This document shows positions 1-4,414 of a DNA stretch of 5,278 bases, in pieces. The stretch is from assembly GCA_023131705.1 (NCBI GenBank), contig JAGLZG010000210.1, positions 1 to 5,278 on the forward strand. Direction: 5' to 3'. This DNA is from Nanobdellota archaeon. GTDB taxonomy: Archaea > Nanobdellota > Nanobdellia > Woesearchaeales > B3-WOES. Each line of letters starts with the position of its first letter. The stretch's first letter is position 1. A model generated the notes under the pieces. It was given only the letters and a program-made list of their open reading frames with translations, had not been told where the DNA came from and did not search any database. Both the position numbers and the translations under genes were made by a program.

Positions 1-98
1 ACCATCAATATAAATGCTGCTGTGCTGAGCTTTACCAATGAAATGTCCCAGCATTCCATCTTCTTTATATTTTTATTCATCCAATTTATATATTCCAT
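1..98 (-). CDS. N-terminal part of a small membrane protein (runs off the left edge)
   Basis: An open frame starts with ATG at 98 on the minus strand and stays open to the window edge: 32 full codons plus two bases. It begins MEYINWMNKN, continues with KKMECWDISLVKLS, and then enters a hydrophobic stretch (TAAFILM) that looks like the start of a membrane helix. The start is supported by GGGGGTG (complement of 104-110), one base from the ideal GGAGGTG, five bases before the ATG. It begins 15 bases after the stop of the 77-residue membrane protein gene, so the two are probably co-transcribed. I have an impression that a lysine-rich head followed by W-D-I-S-L-x-K-L-S and a helix occurs in small uncharacterised DPANN membrane proteins, but I cannot verify it. 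Function is unknown. Confidence 0.6.
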   Translation of the reverse strand, partial: MEYINWMNKNIKKMECWDISLVKLSTAAFILM

Positions 99-113
99 TT
101 TTACACCCCCTTT

Positions 114-347
114 TTAATCAATTTCTATAATTGTTTTGTTTGTTTCATTAACAAGATTCCAGTCCTGATGAACAGCATATGTTACAACATTTTTTGTGCT
201 TTTTCCAATCTGGAATATCCATTTAAAGTATTCCTTTGCAAACCCTTCTTTACCTTCTTTTTCGCTGAGGTTAAAATCATGTGTTGTTTTTATCATATAC
301 CCGCCTATGATGAGGATTATCAAAACAATAAATAACAGCTTTTTCAT
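114..347 (-). CDS. Small single-helix membrane protein of unknown function
   Basis: This 77-residue protein has a lysine start (MKK), one hydrophobic segment at about residues 4-18 (LLFIVLIILIIGGYM), and a hydrophilic tail. The segment could be an uncleaved signal anchor; no clear signal peptidase site follows it. The tail carries an aromatic, probably helical stretch (FAKEYFKWIF, residues 36-45) and ends with two N-glycosylation sequons (NET and NKT, residues 67-72), which suggests that the tail faces outward. The ATG shares four bases (ATGA) with the stop of the upstream PLP enzyme gene. It is preceded by AGGTGA (complement of 355-360) with a 7-base spacer, so re-initiation after the upstream gene is likely. 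I recognise no named family. The tight coupling suggests a shared transcript, but a shared function is only inference. Confidence 0.75.
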   Translation of the reverse strand: MKKLLFIVLIILIIGGYMIKTTHDFNLSEKEGKEGFAKEYFKWIFQIGKSTKNVVTYAVHQDWNLVNETNKTIIEID

Positions 348-1204
348 AATCTTTTCACCTCAATACTTATAGCAGATGTATTTACCCTTATGTATCTCGG
401 ACACTCAGTATATTCTAAATGGTTATCAGTACAGTATTTAAGTATTTTGTTTTTTTCTTCCTCATTATTATATTTTACAATTACATTTATCCCAGACTTT
501 TTTCTATGAATTATATCAGAATTTTTTAGGTCTTTTTTTATTTTCCAGTGCCTGTTTTTCAAAAATTTAACCCTTTTATTTAAGTTATTTATTTTTTCAT
601 ATAATTTTTTTAAGTCATTTTCCTTAAATTCAAATTCAATAAACTCTTTAAAATATTCTGGTGTGCTTATAAACCTTCTCAGAAGTTTTTTTGTTCCGGG
701 AATCATCTCAATATTTAGTGGAAGATGCTCTCCAAAACCAATAAAACCCCCAAAACCAAGGTTGATTGGCTTCCACTGACCAAAGCTGGCAAACACAATA
801 TCTCCATATGTGCAGTTTTTTGCTCCAATAGAACCGGAAATATCATTTATAACCAAACAGTTATTTTTTTTGCATATTTTCATTATATTATTCATATTTT
901 CTTCTGCATAATAACCTACTAATGAATTGACCAGTAAAACTGAATTTTGGTCTGCTTTCTTTTCCAGATCTTCAGGATTAATAATGCCATAATCTGTTTT
1001 AAGCTCAATAGCTATCATTCCTGATTTTGAGGCAAATTGTTTATATGTTATCCAGCCGCCCTGATCCTGCATCAAAACTTTTGTTTTTCCCAGGTTTTTA
1101 GCGAGTCTTATTATCTCCTTGATTGCTGTATTGCCCTTGTTCACAAAGATTATGTGTGTTTTTCCTGTTATGTTTTTTAGTAATTTTTTTACCTTGTCTT
1201 CCAT
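344..1204 (-). CDS. Short fold-type I PLP-dependent enzyme, DegT/DnrJ/EryC1/StrS aminotransferase-like
   Basis: This 286-residue protein shows the landmarks of fold-type I PLP enzymes in the right order. A phosphate-cup-like turn, NKGNTAI, lies at residues 22-28. A strand ending in an Asp, LVINDISGSIGA (117-128), has D121 as the expected partner of the pyridine nitrogen, matching the family's ED-A-A-x-x-x-G-A. GDIVFASFGQWKPINLGFGG (134-153) has K145 as the likely Schiff-base lysine. R273 in CPRYIRVNTS could bind a substrate carboxylate. DegT-family sugar aminotransferases usually have about 360-400 residues, so this is a reduced form with a short C-terminal domain. Transamination is the default guess; the substrate is unknown and other PLP chemistry is possible. 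The ATG has no ribosome site but lies about 27 bases from a TATA-like element, so the mRNA is probably leaderless. It heads a cluster with two small membrane proteins. Confidence 0.8.
   Translation of the reverse strand: MEDKVKKLLKNITGKTHIIFVNKGNTAIKEIIRLAKNLGKTKVLMQDQGGWITYKQFASKSGMIAIELKTDYGIINPEDLEKKADQNSVLLVNSLVGYYAEENMNNIMKICKKNNCLVINDISGSIGAKNCTYGDIVFASFGQWKPINLGFGGFIGFGEHLPLNIEMIPGTKKLLRRFISTPEYFKEFIEFEFKENDLKKLYEKINNLNKRVKFLKNRHWKIKKDLKNSDIIHRKKSGINVIVKYNNEEEKNKILKYCTDNHLEYTECPRYIRVNTSAISIEVKRL
355..360 (-). promoter_or_regulatory. Ribosome binding site of the 77-residue membrane protein gene
   Basis: AGGTGA on the minus strand lies inside the last codons of the PLP enzyme gene, 7 bases before the overlapping ATG at 347. 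It matches the archaeal anti-Shine-Dalgarno sequence well. It supports the 4-base overlap start, in contrast to the leaderless start of the first gene of the cluster. Confidence 0.7.
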
Positions 1205-1225
1205 ATAAAGCAGTAATAAAGTATT

Positions 1226-1242
1226 ATTATAAAAAGGTTTTT
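1226..1242 (-). promoter_or_regulatory. Leftward BRE/TATA promoter of the PLP enzyme cluster
   Basis: On the minus strand the sequence reads AAAAACCTTTTTATAAT: an A-rich BRE-like element followed by a TATA-like box. The box centre is about 27 bases before the ATG at 1204. This is the usual TATA-to-start distance in archaea, so transcription would begin at or next to the ATG. No Shine-Dalgarno sequence precedes that ATG, which fits a leaderless message. The 10-base block AAAAACCTTT recurs exactly at the RuBisCO promoter (3021-3030). Confidence 0.55.
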
Positions 1243-1246
1243 AAAT
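1231..1246 (+). promoter_or_regulatory. Rightward BRE/TATA promoter of the methyltransferase-flavin reductase unit
   Basis: AAAAAGGTTTTTAAAT reads as an A-rich BRE-like element plus a TATA-like box centred near 1242. This is about 26 bases before the ATG at 1268, so that ATG would again be leaderless. The element overlaps the leftward promoter almost completely: each promoter's BRE is the complement of the other's TATA region. An alternative box, TTATAAAA at 1227-1234, would fit the upstream ATG at 1256 instead. Confidence 0.45.
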
Positions 1247-1267
1247 CTGGAGTTAATGGTTGTTCTT

Positions 1268-1750
1268 ATGGGATACTATGATGATATATCTGAAGGGTAT
1301 GAGGAGCTGCATAAAGAGGAACAGCTTAAAAAAATAAAGATTATTAAAAAGAATTTAAAAGTGGATAAAAAGGACAGATTATTGGATGTAGGTTGCGGCA
1401 CTGGTCTGACAACAGAGCCTTTTGACTGCATAAAGTATGGCATTGATCCTGCGCCTAAACTCCTCGAGAAAGCAAGGCAAAAGGATAATATTGAATATAT
1501 GTTAGCTCCTGCTGAAAATATACCTTATCCAGATGGTTTTTTTGATATTGTTATAAGTGTTACTGCAATACAGAACTTCAAAGACATTGAGAAAGGTTTA
1601 AATGAAATAAAAAGGGTTGGAAAGCAAAGGTTTGTTTTAAGTTTTTTAAAGAAATCTAATAAAAGGGATTTTATTGATATACTGATTAGAAAAATATTTA
1701 AAGTCAAAAAGGTTATAGAAGAAGATAAGGATTTGATTTATTTTATTTAA
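1268..1750 (+). CDS. Class I SAM-dependent methyltransferase (Methyltransf_11/UbiE-like)
   Basis: This 160-residue protein carries SAM motif I, LDVGCGTG, at residues 39-46. An acidic residue in YGIDPAP (D60) sits where the SAM ribose-binding residue usually lies at the end of strand 2. The motif II region AENIPYPDGFFDIVIS (82-97) is typical of COG2226-type enzymes. The N-terminus, YYDDISEGYEELHKEEQ, is the common lead-in of this family (Y-Y-D-x-I-x-x-G-Y). I prefer the ATG at 1268 because it gives that lead-in directly and sits about 26 bases after a TATA-like box; an in-frame ATG at 1256 would add MVVL. At 160 residues it is shorter than the usual 200-260, having a Rossmann core with little C-terminal substrate cap. 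The substrate cannot be told. It ends one base before the flavin reductase-like gene, so the two are probably one transcript. Confidence 0.88.
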   Translation: MGYYDDISEGYEELHKEEQLKKIKIIKKNLKVDKKDRLLDVGCGTGLTTEPFDCIKYGIDPAPKLLEKARQKDNIEYMLAPAENIPYPDGFFDIVISVTAIQNFKDIEKGLNEIKRVGKQRFVLSFLKKSNKRDFIDILIRKIFKVKKVIEEDKDLIYFI

Positions 1751-1751
1751 A

Positions 1752-2234
1752 ATGAGCGAAATAACAAGCCCAAGGCAGTCTGTTTTAGTAACTTCAAGAG
1801 CAGTTATTGACAGCAATATAAAGGATGATATAATTACATTGGACTGGCATATGCCTGCAAGTTTTAGTCCTCAATTATATGCAATTTCTGTTGGAAAGAC
1901 GAGGTTTAGTCATAAGATGATAAGAAGCAGCGGGGTTTTTGTTGTTAATTTTATGCCTTTTCATCTCTATAATGAGGTTTTGTACTGCGGAAGGCATTCC
2001 GGAGAGTTTGAGGATAAGTTTAAGGAAAGCGGTTTAATAAAAGAAGAAGCAGAGAAGATAGATTGCTGCAAAGTAAAGGAAGCAATTGCTTTTTTAGAGT
2101 GCGAGGTTATATCTGAGATAGACTCAGGAGATCATACCATTTTTATTGGCAGGGTTGTAAAAGATGGGTTAAAACATGATGCAAAAAGGGTTTTTCATAA
2201 AAGCGGGGATAAATTTATAACAACAACAGATTAA
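1752..2234 (+). CDS. Flavin reductase-like, FMN-binding split-barrel protein (COG1853 type)
   Basis: This 160-residue protein matches the flavin reductase/flavoredoxin family across its length. The N-terminal SPRQSVLVTS (6-15) leads into DWHMPASFSPQLYAISVG (31-48), the usual flavin-contacting region. SSGVFVVNF (59-67), YCGRHSGEFEDKF (78-90) and AIAFLECEV (111-119) follow, and GDHTIFIGRVV (126-136) ends the barrel. Members bind FMN and act as NAD(P)H:flavin reductases, as electron carriers, or as flavin-containing oxidoreductases; the sequence does not say which. C79, C105, C106 and C117 are present, but no iron-binding motif is seen. The ATG lies one base after the methyltransferase stop with no nearby ribosome site, so translation probably depends on ribosomes finishing the upstream gene. 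It is presumably cytoplasmic, as no signal or membrane segment is visible. Confidence 0.9.
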   Translation: MSEITSPRQSVLVTSRAVIDSNIKDDIITLDWHMPASFSPQLYAISVGKTRFSHKMIRSSGVFVVNFMPFHLYNEVLYCGRHSGEFEDKFKESGLIKEEAEKIDCCKVKEAIAFLECEVISEIDSGDHTIFIGRVVKDGLKHDAKRVFHKSGDKFITTTD

Positions 2235-2249
2235 CTGTTTTATAATATA

Positions 2250-2259
2250 GTTTATAAAC
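2250..2259. repeat. 10-base perfect palindrome GTTTATAAAC
   Basis: This short palindrome sits in the 74-base gap before the acidic protein gene, just upstream of its TATA-like element. It could itself be a TATA box, an operator half-site, or chance in AT-rich DNA. Confidence 0.3.
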
Positions 2260-2260
2260 C

Positions 2261-2277
2261 AGAAAAGAATATAAATA
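2261..2277 (+). promoter_or_regulatory. Putative BRE/TATA promoter of the acidic protein gene
   Basis: AGAAAAGAATATAAATA combines a purine-rich BRE-like stretch with a TATA-like box centred near 2273. A start about 26 bases downstream would lie near 2299, giving a leader of about 10 bases that begins at the AGGTGA ribosome site. The alternative box GTTTATAAAC (2250-2259) would give a leader of about 28 bases. Confidence 0.45.
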
Positions 2278-2297
2278 ATAAATTATTAGGATAGTAT

Positions 2298-2303
2298 AGG
2301 TGA
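2298..2303 (+). promoter_or_regulatory. Ribosome binding site that fixes the ATG at 2309
   Basis: AGGTGA lies 5 bases before the ATG at 2309. An in-frame GTG at 2300 falls inside this site and so is very unlikely to be the start codon. The site therefore shortens the longest open frame by three codons. Confidence 0.75.
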
Positions 2304-2308
2304 ACCAA

Positions 2309-3022
2309 ATGGGCGAATCAGAAGAGATTGAAAAACTTGCAGAATCTTTGAAAAAGGCCGGATTAGCGACAAGCGGTATGGACGCATTGGATAAAGCAAA
2401 GGATATGTTATTGGGAAAAAACAAGGGAAAAGAGATAGCTGTTAGTGAATCAAAGCAGGAACAAAAAGAAAAGGTTAGTGAAATCATAAAAGAAGTTGAT
2501 AAAGAAATAGAAGGCAAAAAGAAGTTAAATGTGTATGTTGATGAATCCAGCCCTGAAGAAAAAACATCTATTAAACAAAACAAACAACAGGATCTTTCTA
2601 AATTTGACAAACCTGGTTTTGATATTACTGATTCTGATATGAAAATTAGTGAAATAGCAGAAGCAGGTGAAGAATCAGGGGGTGAAGCAGAAGGAGAGGT
2701 TATGACAAATGATGCAAAGGTATTAGAACAGGAAAAAGATGCAGCAAAGCTGGAAAATGCTGCAGAAAAAGTAATGACAAATGATGAAATTGAAAATCAA
2801 GGTGAAGATTCTAAAAAAGAGCAATCTGAAGAAACAAGTGAAGAGGAAGAAGGGGATGTGGAAGAAGAAGAAAAAGAAGAAAAGCAGGAAGAGCTAACAG
2901 ATGAGAAAGATGTTGAAACTAACGTTTCAAAAACTTCTGAAGAAGCAGAGCAGAAACCACAATTAACAGAATCAGAAAAAGATATGACTGATTTGACAAA
3001 GTTGTTTAGTGCTAATAAATAA
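2309..3022 (+). CDS. Acidic, mostly disordered protein of unknown function with short ordered ends
   Basis: This 237-residue protein is rich in Glu and Lys and has no Cys or Trp. The N-terminal 35 residues look helical and ordered: EEIEKLAESLKKAGLATSGM followed by DALDKAKDML, in which A-x-x-L-x-x-x-G-L-A-x-S resembles a compact two-helix module. A Lys/Glu-rich, possibly coiled segment follows (about 40-72), then DLSKFDKPGFDIT (95-107), one of the few spots with Phe. VMTND occurs twice, at 131-135 and 155-159. A strongly acidic tract covers about 173-200, with runs of four Glu. The C-terminus, DMTDLTKLF (225-233), again has hydrophobic residues after the disordered part. There is no signal peptide or membrane helix, so it is probably cytoplasmic. 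The layout suits a tether or chaperone-like partner protein, but that is inference, and I recognise no named family. It has its own promoter and ribosome site. Confidence 0.8.
   Translation: MGESEEIEKLAESLKKAGLATSGMDALDKAKDMLLGKNKGKEIAVSESKQEQKEKVSEIIKEVDKEIEGKKKLNVYVDESSPEEKTSIKQNKQQDLSKFDKPGFDITDSDMKISEIAEAGEESGGEAEGEVMTNDAKVLEQEKDAAKLENAAEKVMTNDEIENQGEDSKKEQSEETSEEEEGDVEEEEKEEKQEELTDEKDVETNVSKTSEEAEQKPQLTESEKDMTDLTKLFSANK
2702..2786 (+). repeat. Repeated 13-base unit inside the acidic protein gene
   Basis: ATGACAAATGATG occurs identically at 2702-2714 and 2774-2786, 72 bases (24 codons) apart and in frame, encoding the repeated peptide MTND (VMTND at protein level). The sequence between them is not clearly duplicated, so this is either a decayed internal duplication or a repeated short peptide motif. 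Confidence 0.6.
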
Positions 3023-3036
3023 AAACCTTTATTAAT
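3021..3036 (+). promoter_or_regulatory. Putative BRE/TATA promoter of the RuBisCO gene
   Basis: AAAAACCTTTATTAAT overlaps the stop codon of the upstream gene by two bases. The box centre near 3032 predicts a transcription start near 3058 and a leader of about 14 bases. That leader holds the ribosome site GAGGTG (3062-3067), 4 bases before the ATG at 3072. The TATA-looking TCTATATATG at 3045-3054 is too close to the ATG to serve unless the start lay inside the gene. Confidence 0.5.
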
Positions 3037-3071
3037 GACCTAATTCTATATATGATAAAAAGAGGTGCATT

Positions 3072-4334
3072 ATGCTTGATTATATTAATCTGAGATACCA
3101 ACCTTCTATGAATGATATTATAGTGGAATACTATGTTGAGCCTGATAATATGACTGTAAGTGAGGCTGCTGAGCATATTGCAGCAGAGAGTTCTATTGGC
3201 ACATGGACAGACATAGTTACCATGAACATGGACATAGCAAAAAAACTAAAGCCAAATGTTTTTTCTATTAATGGAAATATAATAAAGATAGCATATCCTT
3301 GTGAATTATTTGAACCGGGCAATATGCCACAGATACTAAGCAGTATTGCAGGAAACATATTTGGGATGAATGTTATCAATAATCTAAGGTTAGAGGATAT
3401 AAGTTTCCCTAAGAAAATAGTCGGTTCATTTAAAGGTCCTGCTTTTGGCATCAAAGGTATAAGAAAAATGTTAAAGATCAAAAACAGGCCGTTGCTTGGA
3501 ACAATAATAAAGCCAAAGGTTGGCTTAAATGCAAAAGAGCATGCAGGAGTAGCCAGGGAAGCATGGATAGGGGGATGTGACATTGTCAAGGATGATGAGA
3601 ATTTAACAGATCAAATCTTTAACAGGTTTAAGGACAGGGTTGTTGAAACCCTTGAAGCAAGGGACAAAGCAGAGAATTTAACAGGAGAAAAAAAGATATA
3701 CATGCCAAATATAACAGCAGAGACAGAGAAAATGATTGAAAGGGCTGAATATATAAAAGATTTAGGCGGAGAATATATTATGATTGATATACTGACAACT
3801 GGCTGGAGCGCTGTTCAGACAATAAGGGATTTAGATTTAGGCTTGGTTATTCATGCCCACAGGGCAGGGCATGCGGCTTTAACAAGAAACAAAAAGCATG
3901 GAATTTCCATGCTAACAGTTGCAAAGATAGCGAGGTTAATTGGAGTTGATCAGCTGCATATAGGGACAGCTGTTGGAAAGATGGAGGGAAGCGCTGCAGA
4001 GGTTAGGGAGATAGAAGGAGAGATAGAAGATATGATTATCCAGCCAAACAAGAAACAACATGTTTTAGAGCAAAGATGGCATAATATCAAACCTGTTTTC
4101 CCTGTTTGTTCCGGAGGGTTGCACCCAGGTTTAGTGCCTGAACTAATTAAGATAATGGGAAAAAACATAATCATACAGATGGGGGGAGGGATTCATGGCC
4201 ATGATATGGGGACAATGAAAGGCGCAGCAGCAGCAAGGCAGGCTATTGACGCTGCATTAAAGCACGTAAATCTTAAAAAATATGCGAATTCTCATGTAGA
4301 ACTGCAAAAAGCGCTTGATAAGTGGGGAACTTAA
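3072..4334 (+). CDS. rbcL: Ribulose-1,5-bisphosphate carboxylase large subunit, archaeal form III (III-a-like)
   Basis: The 420-residue length is normal for form III. The enzyme adds CO2 to ribulose 1,5-bisphosphate, giving two 3-phosphoglycerate. All catalytic positions I can map are present (spinach numbers in brackets): E39 (60), T44 (65) and W45 (66) in AESSIGTWT; N95 (123) in GNIFGM; K147 (175) and K149 (177) in GTIIKPKVGL; K173 (201, the carbamylated lysine), D175 (203) and E176 (204) in DIVKDDENL; H263, R264 and H267 (294, 295, 298) in HAHRAGHAA; H296 (327); K303 (334) in loop 6 GTAVGKMEG; S347 (379) in CSGGLHPG; and G371-G373 (403-405 region). From memory, the N-terminus (DYINLRYQP) and core resemble M. 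jannaschii III-a. The TW pair, KDDE and lack of an insertion argue against form II/III. Form III needs no small subunit, and none is nearby. No AMP-pathway or phosphoribulokinase gene is in the window. Confidence 0.97.
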   Translation: MLDYINLRYQPSMNDIIVEYYVEPDNMTVSEAAEHIAAESSIGTWTDIVTMNMDIAKKLKPNVFSINGNIIKIAYPCELFEPGNMPQILSSIAGNIFGMNVINNLRLEDISFPKKIVGSFKGPAFGIKGIRKMLKIKNRPLLGTIIKPKVGLNAKEHAGVAREAWIGGCDIVKDDENLTDQIFNRFKDRVVETLEARDKAENLTGEKKIYMPNITAETEKMIERAEYIKDLGGEYIMIDILTTGWSAVQTIRDLDLGLVIHAHRAGHAALTRNKKHGISMLTVAKIARLIGVDQLHIGTAVGKMEGSAAEVREIEGEIEDMIIQPNKKQHVLEQRWHNIKPVFPVCSGGLHPGLVPELIKIMGKNIIIQMGGGIHGHDMGTMKGAAAARQAIDAALKHVNLKKYANSHVELQKALDKWGT

Positions 4335-4361
4335 TATTAATCTTCAAGTAGTTACAACATA

Positions 4362-4377
4362 GAAATCTTTATATATT
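4362..4377 (+). promoter_or_regulatory. Putative BRE/TATA promoter of the surface protein gene
   Basis: GAAATCTTTATATATT is the best TATA-like box in the window. Its centre near 4372 predicts a transcription start near 4398. The short leader would carry AAGGAGA (4404-4410), whose GGAG core ends 5 bases before the ATG at 4415. The gene therefore looks independently transcribed from RuBisCO. Confidence 0.6.
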
Positions 4378-4414
4378 AGTAGCTTATTACAATCTATAAT
4401 AATAAGGAGATACT

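Noticed and set aside
725..922. Plus-strand open frame of 65 codons opposite the PLP enzyme gene
   Set aside because: It is antisense to conserved PLP-enzyme motifs (the Asp and Lys regions), its composition is atypical, and it lacks a ribosome site; it is a shadow of the real gene.
2300..2308. GTG at 2300 as start of the acidic protein
   Set aside because: It falls inside the AGGTGA ribosome site that is correctly placed for the ATG at 2309.
2235..2308. Possible small RNA or terminator in the gap before the acidic protein gene
   Set aside because: Only a 10-base palindrome and TATA-like sequence are visible; there is no stable stem-loop or T-run long enough to claim either.
2215..2610. Minus-strand open frame of 131 codons opposite the acidic protein gene
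   Set aside because: Its Ser/Phe/Leu-rich translation is what Glu/Lys-rich coding gives on the reverse strand, and it runs across the promoter of the real gene.
3131..3589. Minus-strand open frame of 152 codons inside the RuBisCO gene
   Set aside because: The plus strand here encodes unmistakable RuBisCO active-site motifs; the reverse frame is incidental.
3852..3913. Two inverted repeats in the RuBisCO gene: CATGCCC/GGGCATG (3852-3873) and a 9-base-arm repeat at 3895-3913
   Set aside because: They coincide with codons for the invariant HAHRAGHA and KHGISML motifs, so the protein sequence explains them better than an RNA structure.
3072..4334. Form II/III RuBisCO, or a RuBisCO-like protein (form IV)
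   Set aside because: The catalytic lysines, KDDE and loop 6 lysine are all present, which excludes form IV. The T-W pair, KDDE rather than KNDE, and the absence of the II/III insertion argue against II/III as I remember it.
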